A stretch of DNA of 8,336 bases from an uncultured Collinsella sp. (GTDB lineage: Bacteria > Actinomycetota > Coriobacteriia > Coriobacteriales > Coriobacteriaceae): positions 1 through 8,336 of the forward strand of contig CABUBS010000091.1 in the NCBI GenBank assembly GCA_902489855.1, in the 5' to 3' direction. The translations under genes were made by a program, and so were the position numbers. This document shows positions 1 through 6,313 of this stretch, piece by piece; positions within the stretch are counted from its first letter, which is position 1; each line of letters starts with the position of its first letter. The notes beneath the pieces are model-generated. The model was not told the origin of the DNA. It made no database searches and was given only the letters and a program-made list of their open reading frames with translations.

Positions 1-321
1 CGCCAAACGCCAGCAGGTAGTTATAAAGCAGCTCATCGCCGCCGTTGCCCACGCAGATGTTCTCGCGCGTCACGCCATGCCAAGCAGCAAGCTCGTCGCG
101 CAGGTCGTTGGACATGGGATCGGGATAGCGGTTGAGCGGCGTGGCAGCAAGGGCCGCATCGACCGCCTCGCGCACACCGGCCGGCACAGGATAGGCTGAC
201 CAAGGTTGTTCTCGTTGGCCGAAAGGTTGATGCGCGTGGGCGTAAAGTTGGGATCATAGGGCTCAATACCGGCCAGGTAAGGCTGGACGAGCTCCTTCAT
301 GCGGGGTGAAAGCTCGGCCAT
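1..321 (-). pseudogene. hisC: Histidinol-phosphate aminotransferase, N-terminal part, frameshifted and cut by the window edge
   Basis: This is the start of a PLP-dependent class I/II aminotransferase that converts imidazole-acetol phosphate to histidinol phosphate with glutamate, in the cytoplasm. The ATG at 321-319 gives MAELSPRMKELVQPYLAGIE followed by the HisC hallmark INLSANENN (residues 31-39). After about residue 43 the frame breaks. The expected continuation appears one frame over: YPVPAGVREAVDAAL, then LNRYPDPMSNDLRDELA, then the PLP-domain motif VGNGGDELLYNYLLAFG up to the window edge. The loss of one base near 189-196 explains this. The start lies 1 nt after the hisD stop, and a GAGGAGG ribosome site sits inside the last hisD codons, so the two are translationally coupled. 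Identity is firm. Whether the lesion is real or a sequence error cannot be told here. The rest of the gene lies outside the window. Confidence 0.88.
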
Positions 322-322
322 A

Positions 323-1777
323 TTAGGCCTCCTCGCCGGCCGCACCGGCGGCACTGCTCGCAGCCGCCGCCAGGTCTACGCCCTCAGCAACCGTCGCCAC
401 GGCGTCGCCCGGCCAGGCAACCTTGGTCAGGTCGGCCGCGGCCAGCGACTCAGCGCTCACGGAGTCCTCGCCCTGCTCCAGCACGCGACGGCGCAGTGCG
501 GCCGAAAGCGCGTGTGCCCACAGGCCCTCTGCCTCGGCCAGGCGCTGCGTGGCGGGAGCGTCGGAAAGCAGGCCCTCGGGCGTATAGCAAATGACGCTCG
601 AGCGCTTGACGAACTCCTCCACCGAAAGCGGGTTGGAGAACATGGCCGTGCCGCCGGTCGGCAGCGTGTGGTTGGGGCCGGCGACGTAATCGCCGAGCGG
701 CTCGGAGCTCCAAGCGCCCACAAAGATAGCGCCGGCGTTACGAATACCGCCGAGCAGGCCCATCGCATCCTTGCAGTGCAGCTCCAGGTGCTCGGGCGCC
801 ACGGTGTTCACGGCCTCGACAGCGGCGTCCATGTCCGCGGCGACGACAATCGTGCCCTCGTTATCCAGCGAGGCACGCGTGATCTCGGCGCGCGGCGACT
901 GCGCGACCAAGATGTCGATGCCGGCCTCGACCTCGCGCGCAAACTGCTCGTCGCAGGTCACCAGATAGCAGGCGGCCAGCGGATCGTGCTCGGCCTGGGC
1001 CATCAGGTCGGCCGCAACCACCATGGGCTTGGCCGTGGCGTCGGCCAGCACGCAAACCTCGGACGGGCCGGCGACCATGTCGATGCCCACATCGCCCGAC
1101 ACGATCTGCTTGGCCGCGGCGACAAAGGCGTTGCCCGGGCCGGTGATCTTGTCGACGCGCGGAATGGTCTCGGTGCCGTACGCCAGCGCGGCCACGGCCT
1201 GGGCGCCGCCCACCATATAGATCTCGTCCACGCCGCCGAGCTTGGCAGCCGCAAGCGTATACGGGCTGATCAGGCCATCTTTTTGCGGCGGAGTCACCAT
1301 GACCACGCGCTTGACGCCGGCCACCTTGGCGGGGATGGCGTTCATGAGCACAGTGGAGGGATACTGCGCGCGGCCTCCCGGCACGTAGATGCCGGCCGCG
1401 GCAACGGTGTTGAGCTGGAAAGCCGGGGTCACCTTAACGCCGAGCATCGTGCCGTCCGGGCGCGTGGTAAACCAGCTCTGCTCGACCTCGCGCTGGTGGA
1501 ATTCGCGAATCTGGCGCGCGGCCTTCTCGAGCGCGGCGACAAAGGCCGGGTCGAGGCCTTCGAGCGCAGCATCGATCTGCTCCTGCGGCAGGCGGAAGCT
1601 TTCCAGCTCAACACCGTCAAAACGCTGGCAGTAATCGCGCACCGCGGCATCGCCGTTGGCGCGCACGTTGGCCACGATATCACGGGCGGCATCGACGATG
1701 TTTTGCGGCAGCACGCCCTTGCGGTTGAGCTGATTGGTAACAAGGCGCTCGCCGGGAGCAAGTTTGATGGTCTTCAT
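323..1777 (-). CDS. hisD: Histidinol dehydrogenase
   Basis: The 484-residue product oxidises L-histidinol to L-histidine in two NAD-dependent steps, the end of the histidine pathway, as a zinc enzyme. Visible family motifs are the GPGNAFVAAAKQIVSG nucleotide-binding stretch (213-228), GPSEVCVLAD (237-246), QAEHD (261-265), APEHLELH (327-334) and GDYVAGPNHTLPTGGTA (362-378). The residues matching the E. coli zinc ligands Gln259, His262, Asp360 and His419 are Q261, H264, D363 and H422. The catalytic Glu/His pair is E329/H330. All are intact. The protein is about 50 residues longer than E. coli HisD (434), because an Ala/Glu-rich tail follows H422. The ATG start has an AGGGG ribosome site shortly upstream. 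The 105-nt gap to the upstream hisZG gene suggests one operon. The tail codons carry the hisC ribosome site. Confidence 0.97.
   Translation of the reverse strand: MKTIKLAPGERLVTNQLNRKGVLPQNIVDAARDIVANVRANGDAAVRDYCQRFDGVELESFRLPQEQIDAALEGLDPAFVAALEKAARQIREFHQREVEQSWFTTRPDGTMLGVKVTPAFQLNTVAAAGIYVPGGRAQYPSTVLMNAIPAKVAGVKRVVMVTPPQKDGLISPYTLAAAKLGGVDEIYMVGGAQAVAALAYGTETIPRVDKITGPGNAFVAAAKQIVSGDVGIDMVAGPSEVCVLADATAKPMVVAADLMAQAEHDPLAACYLVTCDEQFAREVEAGIDILVAQSPRAEITRASLDNEGTIVVAADMDAAVEAVNTVAPEHLELHCKDAMGLLGGIRNAGAIFVGAWSSEPLGDYVAGPNHTLPTGGTAMFSNPLSVEEFVKRSSVICYTPEGLLSDAPATQRLAEAEGLWAHALSAALRRRVLEQGEDSVSAESLAAADLTKVAWPGDAVATVAEGVDLAAAASSAAGAAGEEA
326..340 (-). promoter_or_regulatory. Ribosome-binding site of hisC embedded in the hisD 3' end
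   Basis: On the minus strand the last hisD codons read GGC GAG GAG GCC TAA, followed by T and the hisC ATG. The GAGGAGG core lies 7 to 8 nt before the hisC start. The hisD stop and hisC start are separated by only 1 nt. This is a typical stop/restart arrangement for coupled translation, and it fixes the hisC start. Confidence 0.75.
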
Positions 1778-1826
1778 ATCGGTATCCCCTATCGGTCGAG
1801 GTTGCGTTTGAGAAACGAGAGACCAA

Positions 1827-1848
1827 GCGGCGGCGACAATCGCCCCGC
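1827..1848 (-). other. Intercistronic stem-loop between hisZG and hisD
   Basis: On the minus strand GCGG-GGCGA, loop TTG, TCGCC-(G)-CCGC forms a 9-bp GC-rich stem with one bulged base. It is followed by a pyrimidine-rich run (CTTGGTCTCTCGTTTCTC). It lies 35 nt after the hisZG stop and about 50 nt before the hisD start. It may be a weak terminator, a processing site or an mRNA-stability element that sets the HisZG:HisD ratio. The T tract is interrupted, so full termination is unlikely. The remainder of the 105-nt gap shows only the hisD ribosome site. Confidence 0.4.
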
Positions 1849-1882
1849 AGCCCGGATATGGGGGCGCCCGTGCGTGCTCGCG

Positions 1883-3598
1883 CTATTGTGCCGAGCCCGC
1901 GACGGGCTCAAAATGCTTGTCCTTCACGGCGGCTGCCAGGCGATCGGCCAGGTTGCGCACGCGCGGATCCAGGCGTGCGGAACCCGGGTTGACGAAGAAG
2001 CGCGCCGTGCAGTCCATAATGCGGCCGGTGATGACCAGGTCGTTGTCGCGCAGGGTCGCACCCGTGGCGGTAATGTCCACGATGCGGTCGGTCATACCGA
2101 CGATGGGGCCCAGCTCAATATTGCCGTGCAGCGAAACGATGTCGGCATTCACGCCACGCTCGGCATACCAGGCGCTCGCGATGCGCGGGTACTTGGTGGC
2201 CACACGAAGCGACCCGCGGCGGGCATAGTTGCGCTCGGCCTGGCCGGCGCGCCATGCGGGCTCCGCCTCAATAAAGGTGCACAGGCCATAGCCCAGATCG
2301 ACCAGCTGCAGCAAGTTGAGGTCGGCCTCGATGAGCGAGTCCCAGCCGCAGATGCCGCAGTCGGCGCCGCCGCACCCCACAAAGGCCGGCGCGTCGCTGG
2401 GGCGCACGATGACAAACTCAATATCGCCGACCGCGCCCTCTCCGGCACGCGTATCGCGGCCGCGCACAATCAGGTGACGGCCGGGATCGCGCAGCTCAGA
2501 GACGTCCAGACCCGCGGCCTCGAGCACGTCGAGGGTATCGGCCTTGAGCGAACCCTTGGGCACGGCAATGTGCAGCGGGCCCTCGGCGCCACGACCTACC
2601 GCGTGGTCGCCATCGGAAGCGGCGTCCTCGGCAGAGGTGCACGCGGCCTCCAGACGCTCGAGCGAAAAGGCGAAGCCCGCCGCCGGCACCTCGATGCCGT
2701 CGCCGAACGCGCCGGTAAAGATAGAGTCGTAGCGACCGCCCGAGCCCACCGGATCGGGCAGGCCACCGGCATAGGCCTTAAAGACCAGGCCCGTGTAGTA
2801 ATCGAAAGAATTCATGATGGAGAAGTCGAAGGACAGCACCTGAGCATCCTCGGGAGACAGACCCTCAACCAGAGCACGCAGTTCGCGCGTGAGCGGCGCG
2901 ACGATGCCGGCCGCCGCCAACAGTGCGTCAACGCGGTCGAGCACCTCAGCGCCGCCATGCAGGCGCGGCAGCTCGCTAATGGCGGCCTTCACGGCCTCGG
3001 GCTCGTTGCTTTCCGCCACGCGGGCGTCGAGGCCCACAAAGTCGTTGGCGTGCACGCAACGCAGCGCCTCGGCAGCCAGCTCGCGATCTTCGCATGCCGC
3101 GAGCAAGTCCTTAAACGGACGCACGCTACCTGCGATAATACGCGCATCGGGCAGTGCCAGCTTGCGCACGGCCTCGGCGACCAGCGAGACAATCTCCACG
3201 TCGCCCGCGGTATCGCCCGCACCGATGAGCTCAAAGCCCAACTGCGTAAACTGACGCGAACCGCCGGCATTGCGCTGACACTCGCGAACCACCGGCGCCT
3301 CGTAGCGAAGGCGCAGGGGCAGGTCAGCCGCGCGCATGCGGGTCGAAACCAGGCGCACGATCGGCAACGTGTTGTCAGGACGGACCACCAGCAGGCGGCC
3401 GTCATCGTCAAAGAGCTTAAACGGCGTGTCCGCGATGCGGCCGCCCTCCTCGAGCGAACTCTTGTCCTCGAGCAGCGGCGTCTCGACCGGAAGGTAATGA
3501 TGCTCCCTGAAGCAGCCCTTCACCGTACATGCGATCTCCTCGCGCGCCTGAGCCTCCTCGGGCAATATGTCCCGGAATCCCCACGGTGTGGCCGTCAT
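1883..3598 (-). CDS. hisG: ATP phosphoribosyltransferase, HisZ-HisG fusion (regulatory plus short-form catalytic domain)
   Basis: The 571-residue protein should condense ATP with PRPP to phosphoribosyl-ATP, the first and feedback-controlled step of histidine synthesis. Residues 1 to about 318 are a HisZ domain, the class II HisRS-like paralogue without the anticodon-binding domain: PWGFRDILPEEA (5-16), VRPDNTLPIVRLV (72-84), RYEAPVVRECQRN (98-110), QFTQLGFELIG (116-126), FDYYTGLVFKAY (265-276), GSGGRYDSIF (285-294) and the motif-3-like GFAFSLERLEA (308-318). A Gly/Ala/Asp-rich linker (319-340) leads to a short-form HisG: LHIAVPKGSL (342-351), VIVRPSDAP (396-404), RVATKYP (465-471) and the PRPP loop DRIVDITATGATL (504-516). 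There is no C-terminal ACT-like domain of long HisG. In known systems HisZ and short HisG are separate subunits of a hetero-octamer; here they are one chain. An ideal GAGGAGG (3607-3613) lies 8 nt before the ATG. Three Cys residues (409, 414, 417) sit in a loop where other HisG proteins usually lack them. Confidence 0.95.
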   Translation of the reverse strand: MTATPWGFRDILPEEAQAREEIACTVKGCFREHHYLPVETPLLEDKSSLEEGGRIADTPFKLFDDDGRLLVVRPDNTLPIVRLVSTRMRAADLPLRLRYEAPVVRECQRNAGGSRQFTQLGFELIGAGDTAGDVEIVSLVAEAVRKLALPDARIIAGSVRPFKDLLAACEDRELAAEALRCVHANDFVGLDARVAESNEPEAVKAAISELPRLHGGAEVLDRVDALLAAAGIVAPLTRELRALVEGLSPEDAQVLSFDFSIMNSFDYYTGLVFKAYAGGLPDPVGSGGRYDSIFTGAFGDGIEVPAAGFAFSLERLEAACTSAEDAASDGDHAVGRGAEGPLHIAVPKGSLKADTLDVLEAAGLDVSELRDPGRHLIVRGRDTRAGEGAVGDIEFVIVRPSDAPAFVGCGGADCGICGWDSLIEADLNLLQLVDLGYGLCTFIEAEPAWRAGQAERNYARRGSLRVATKYPRIASAWYAERGVNADIVSLHGNIELGPIVGMTDRIVDITATGATLRDNDLVITGRIMDCTARFFVNPGSARLDPRVRNLADRLAAAVKDKHFEPVAGSAQ

Positions 3599-3633
3599 CT
3601 GGTGAGCCTCCTCATGCTGTGTTTCGTATAGAA

Positions 3634-3665
3634 CAGAAGACCGGCAGAGCTCCGCCGGTCTTCTG
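3634..3665 (-). other. Perfect 12-bp leader hairpin upstream of hisZG
   Basis: CAGAAGACCGGC (3634-3645) and GCCGGTCTTCTG (3654-3665) are perfect reverse complements around an 8-nt loop. On the minus strand the 3' arm is followed by a loose U-rich stretch (TTCTATAC), and the hisZG ribosome site begins 20 nt further on. It could end transcription coming from the upstream epimerase gene, act as a transcription-attenuation or 5'-stabilising structure in the his leader, or both. The U tract is too broken for a textbook terminator. I see no T-box features and no histidine-codon leader peptide next to it. Confidence 0.55.
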
Positions 3666-3673
3666 GGTACTTT

Positions 3674-3702
3674 AGCATACTAGAGTGCTTGCGGGGAAAA
3701 TC
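3674..3702 (-). promoter_or_regulatory. Candidate promoter for the his operon
   Basis: On the minus strand a TATGCT (-10 like, 3674-3679) stands 17 nt from a poor -35 (GATTTT, 3697-3702). Transcription would start near 3668, so the mRNA would begin almost directly with the 3634-3665 hairpin. The -10 is fair and the -35 weak. The call rests mainly on its position in the only sizeable gap ahead of hisZG. Confidence 0.3.
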
Positions 3703-3767
3703 CGTCGCGGCCGCTCACACCGTATTCATTTGGAAACATAGGGCAGATTGCCGCAACCCAACCCCAC

Positions 3768-4604
3768 CTAGGCGCCAATCGCACGACGATACTCTGCCAT
3801 TACCTGCGCATCGGCAGCTGCGGGGTCGGCAAAATAGCGCCCGTCATAGGTCTCGGCCGAAACAACTCCGCGATAGCCGCGCGCCACCAGCCTATCCAGG
3901 TCGGCGCGCATATCGCGGTCGCCGTCACCCCAGGCAAGATGCGTCATGCCATCTGCCGCAACATCGACAAAATGCACGTGGGCGACATCATCGCCAAGCA
4001 GATCGAAATAATCGTCGATGGTATCCCCCGCCACCGCCATAGCGCCCAAATCCAGACACGCCTTAAGTGCCGGATGGTCAACTGCCTCGATCATGCGCTT
4101 CGTGTCGGCCGCCGAGTTCACAATCATCGACTCAACCGGCTGTAGGGCCTCGAGCACCAGTCGCACGCCGCGCTCTCCCGCATGCTCGGCAATCGCACGC
4201 AACATCGAGGCGCTGCGACCCCACGCGTCCTCGATCGGCTCGTTCAAAAATGCCCAGCCGCTCGAGACCATGACCTGCTCGGCTCCAAGTTCCGCCGCAA
4301 TATCTACAACGTTCTTAAAGTACGCGAGTGTGCGGGCACGTGCCTCATTCCCGCGCGCCGCGATATTCCACGGCTTGGGGTTGTTCTGTTCGGGACAAAG
4401 CCCCACAATCCGAACCCCATACCGCTGCGAAAGCTCCCGCGCCTGTTCGAGTGAATCGTAGCCATGGCAATCCACATACAAATGCATCGCCCCCGTCCAA
4501 AGCTCGCAGCACGTGTAGCCCGAAGCCGCCGCCGACGAAAAGAACTCCTCCAGGTCAAAATACCGATGGCTGATATTCATAACGGCAAGCTGTGGATACT
4601 CCAT
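3768..4604 (-). CDS. Sugar 3-epimerase/isomerase of the AP-endonuclease-2 TIM-barrel family, FrlC-like
   Basis: The 278-residue protein has the xylose isomerase-like/AP endonuclease 2 TIM-barrel pattern. Its arrangement resembles E. coli FrlC (fructoselysine 3-epimerase, psicoselysine to fructoselysine): IVGLCPEQNNPKPWNIA (66-82), WGRSASMLRAIAEHA (128-142), LVLEALQPVES (149-159), KACLDLGAM (181-189), VAHVHFVDV (207-215) and GVVSAETYDG (246-255). The divalent-metal ligands expected from D-tagatose 3-epimerase relatives correspond to E152, D185, H211 and E251, all present. I prefer the ATG at 4604, because AAAGG stands 8 nt before it; a GTG nine bases upstream would touch that site. The gene follows PTS IID by 83 nt with a promoter-like element and hairpin between them. 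Its role in an Amadori-compound pathway is inferred from context; a ribulose/tagatose-type sugar or sugar-phosphate epimerase is the alternative. Confidence 0.8.
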   Translation of the reverse strand: MEYPQLAVMNISHRYFDLEEFFSSAAASGYTCCELWTGAMHLYVDCHGYDSLEQARELSQRYGVRIVGLCPEQNNPKPWNIAARGNEARARTLAYFKNVVDIAAELGAEQVMVSSGWAFLNEPIEDAWGRSASMLRAIAEHAGERGVRLVLEALQPVESMIVNSAADTKRMIEAVDHPALKACLDLGAMAVAGDTIDDYFDLLGDDVAHVHFVDVAADGMTHLAWGDGDRDMRADLDRLVARGYRGVVSAETYDGRYFADPAAADAQVMAEYRRAIGA

Positions 4605-4621
4605 CTTGTCCACCTTTCGGC

Positions 4622-4655
4622 AAAAGGGCGCCGCAGCACAGTGTGCGCGACGCCC
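4622..4655 (-). terminator. Strong terminator-like hairpin between PTS IID and the epimerase gene
   Basis: On the minus strand GGGCGTCGC-GCAC, loop ACT, GTGC-(T)-GCGGCGCCC forms a 13-bp stem with one G-U pair and one bulged U. TTTT follows immediately. It begins 32 nt after the IID stop, so it fits an intrinsic terminator for the PTS operon. The epimerase ribosome site starts only about 3 nt after the T tract, leaving no space for a promoter downstream of the hairpin. The epimerase must therefore be expressed by read-through, or from a promoter in front of the hairpin. Confidence 0.65.
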
Positions 4656-4672
4656 CCTCTTACATTGTTCTC

Positions 4673-4701
4673 ATTATGACGGATACTCTACTGGACACCA
4701 A
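4673..4701 (-). promoter_or_regulatory. Candidate promoter for the epimerase gene, overlapping the end of IID
   Basis: On the minus strand TTGGTG (4696-4701) is separated by exactly 17 nt from CATAAT (4673-4678), a fair sigma-70-type pair. It overlaps the last IID codons. A transcript would start near 4666 and carry the 4626-4655 hairpin at its 5' end ahead of the epimerase ribosome site. This is found by eye only. Confidence 0.38.
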
Positions 4702-5524
4702 GCACTCCAAAGAACGCGCCAGCGATACTCACGAGCAGGATCACGAGCATGATGAGCAGCGGATTCATCTTCTTCTTGAGCATGAGATAGACGATTCCAA
4801 ACAGCCCCATCGTGACAAAGCCCGGGAAGATTCCGTTGAGCAGCTCGGCGAGCGTCTGAGCACCATCGCCCGCACCGACCATGAGCGGAATGTCCACGGT
4901 CACCATCTCCATGGTCATAGCACCGATCACCATGGCGCCCATAATGGAGGCCATCTTGACGATCGTGTCCATAATGCCCGATTCCTGGACCTTGCTGATC
5001 ATGTCCGAGCCAAAGCGATATCCCACAAACGTCAGCAGGTAACGGATGATGTAGTGAGGGACGTTGAACACGAGCAGGAACAAAATCGGGCCAAGAATAG
5101 AGCCCTGCAGCGCCAGCGACGTGCCGACACCCGTTGCCAAAATTCGCAGCGTGCCCCAGTAGAAGGCATCGCCCACGCCGGACAGCGGCCCCATCAAAGC
5201 AAGCTTGACATTAGAGATCGCGCTCGTGTCAAAGCTATCGTCAGTAGCGTTGACCTCCTCCATTGCAGCGGCGATGGACATGGGGAGCGTCGAGATGTAC
5301 GGCGTGACGTTATAGAGCTCCATATGGCGCTTGAGGGCGGCCTTAAAGTCCGCATCCTGCGGATACAGCTTGCGAAGGATCGGCATAAGGGCCCACATAA
5401 AGCCGATATGGCCCATACGCTCGTAGTTCCAGGAATGCTCATAGGGAATCGAGCGCCAGAACAGCTTCTTAAGGTCTGCGCGGGAAATCAGCCCGTCGTA
5501 AGAAGACTCAAACTTAAAACTCAT
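4688..5524 (-). CDS. PTS mannose/sorbose-family permease subunit IID
   Basis: The 278-residue membrane protein is the D component of a mannose-class PTS permease; with IIC it forms the channel through which the sugar passes. The family's N-terminal signature is clear: SWNYERMGHIGFMWALMPILRKLYP (31-55), followed by MGPLSGVGDAFYWGTLRIL (111-129), the stretch GPILFLLVFNVPHYIIRYLLTFVGYRFG (145-172), and C-terminal hydrophobic segments around 230-248 and 255-276 (FPGFVTMGLFGIVYLML, NPLLIMLVILLVSIAGAFFGVLG). I choose the ATG at 5524, because MSFKFESS resembles family N-termini and a GGGAG ribosome site precedes it. A longer in-frame ATG at 5590 would add 22 residues encoded inside IIC. The first 11 nt overlap the end of the IIC gene, which implies coupled translation. 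Confidence 0.93.
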   Translation of the reverse strand: MSFKFESSYDGLISRADLKKLFWRSIPYEHSWNYERMGHIGFMWALMPILRKLYPQDADFKAALKRHMELYNVTPYISTLPMSIAAAMEEVNATDDSFDTSAISNVKLALMGPLSGVGDAFYWGTLRILATGVGTSLALQGSILGPILFLLVFNVPHYIIRYLLTFVGYRFGSDMISKVQESGIMDTIVKMASIMGAMVIGAMTMEMVTVDIPLMVGAGDGAQTLAELLNGIFPGFVTMGLFGIVYLMLKKKMNPLLIMLVILLVSIAGAFFGVLGVQ

Positions 5525-6305
5525 CGAACCCACTCCCAATCGCAGGATCCTCGGTTGCCGCTGCAGGCTGCTCCGCCTTTTTCTTGTCACCCAAAACCGT
5601 CATCGCAACGACAATGATCGCGGCAAAGATCGCCACGCCCGTCGTGCTAATGCCAAAGTAGGCGACGAGGAAGAAGCCAGCGAAGAAGAACGGCGCCACA
5701 GTCTTGTTCATAATCATCTGGGCCAGCATCGCAAAGCCGAGTGCAGGCAAGAAGGCGGCGGCGACATCCATGCCGGTCTGAACGAAATCGGGGATGATGT
5801 TGAGCAGGCTGGCAACAGCATCGGCGCCAAAGAAGAATGCCAGGGGAATAATCAGCAGGCCGCACCAGCTCTGCGCGTAACCGGCGATGAGCATGTTGCG
5901 CGTGATGGCCTTGGTGTCTCCGTCCTCGACGTTTTTGTCGATACGGTGCACCAGCAGCAGCATCACCGGCTGGCCCAGGGCGGTATCGAGCGCCAGGACG
6001 ATCGTTGCGATGGGAATGCCCAGGGTCAGGGCCGCCGAAGCGTCCGCGCCGGCCTGCATGGCAAGCGACACACCCAGGATGGTTCCGGAAATCGTATCGG
6101 GCGGGTTATATGCACCGACCGAGATGGCACCGACCATGGCAAGCTCCATCGTGGCGCCCATAATGGTGCCGGTCACTACATCGCCCATGACAAGGCCAAC
6201 CAGAGGCCCGAGCACGATCGGGCGCTGGAGGTAGCTCGTGCCCGTCAGCCACTCGGAATAGCCCAAAAGGGCGATCAGGAAAATCAGGATTGTCTTGATA
6301 ACCAT
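5514..6305 (-). CDS. PTS mannose/sorbose-family permease subunit IIC
   Basis: The 263-residue integral membrane protein is the C component of the permease. The family signature is visible at 28-83: RPIVLGPLVGLVMGDVVTGTIMGATMELAMVGAISVGAYNPPDTISGTILGVSLAM, with the conserved Gly-rich pattern, ELxxxG and the PPD turn. Further hydrophobic segments lie at about 2-14, 91-108, 139-160, 182-197 and 204-238. The C-terminal tail (240-263) is charged and ends in FDEF. The ATG has an AGGGG ribosome site about 6 nt upstream and starts 8 nt after the IIB stop. The gene overlaps IID by 11 nt. The substrate cannot be deduced from IIC alone; neighbouring genes point to a glycated amino acid. Confidence 0.94.
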   Translation of the reverse strand: MVIKTILIFLIALLGYSEWLTGTSYLQRPIVLGPLVGLVMGDVVTGTIMGATMELAMVGAISVGAYNPPDTISGTILGVSLAMQAGADASAALTLGIPIATIVLALDTALGQPVMLLLVHRIDKNVEDGDTKAITRNMLIAGYAQSWCGLLIIPLAFFFGADAVASLLNIIPDFVQTGMDVAAAFLPALGFAMLAQMIMNKTVAPFFFAGFFLVAYFGISTTGVAIFAAIIVVAMTVLGDKKKAEQPAAATEDPAIGSGFDEF

Positions 6306-6313
6306 GACAACCC

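Noticed and set aside
299..3631. A very long plus-strand open frame (about 1110 codons)
   Set aside because: It lies wholly antisense to hisD and hisZG, crosses their gap, and encodes an Arg/Gly/His/Ala-rich product without recognisable domains. GC-rich third positions keep the opposite frame free of stops.
3680..3739. 19-codon minus-strand ORF (MFPNEYGVSGRDGFSPQAL) ahead of hisZG as a possible leader peptide
   Set aside because: It contains no histidine codons, has no clear ribosome site, and ends upstream of the best candidate -10 element.
4602..4613. GTG start at 4613 for the epimerase
   Set aside because: The AAAGG ribosome site would directly touch the GTG; it is well spaced (8 nt) for the ATG at 4604.
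5525..5590. Longer IID start at 5590
   Set aside because: The extra 22 residues (Arg-rich, MTRKRRSSLQRQ) are encoded within IIC out of frame and do not look like a IID N-terminus. The ATG at 5524 has a ribosome site and a family-like start.
4592..5617. Plus-strand open frame of 341 codons
   Set aside because: Antisense to PTS IID, with a His/Arg/Asp-rich composition typical of a shadow frame and no family motif.
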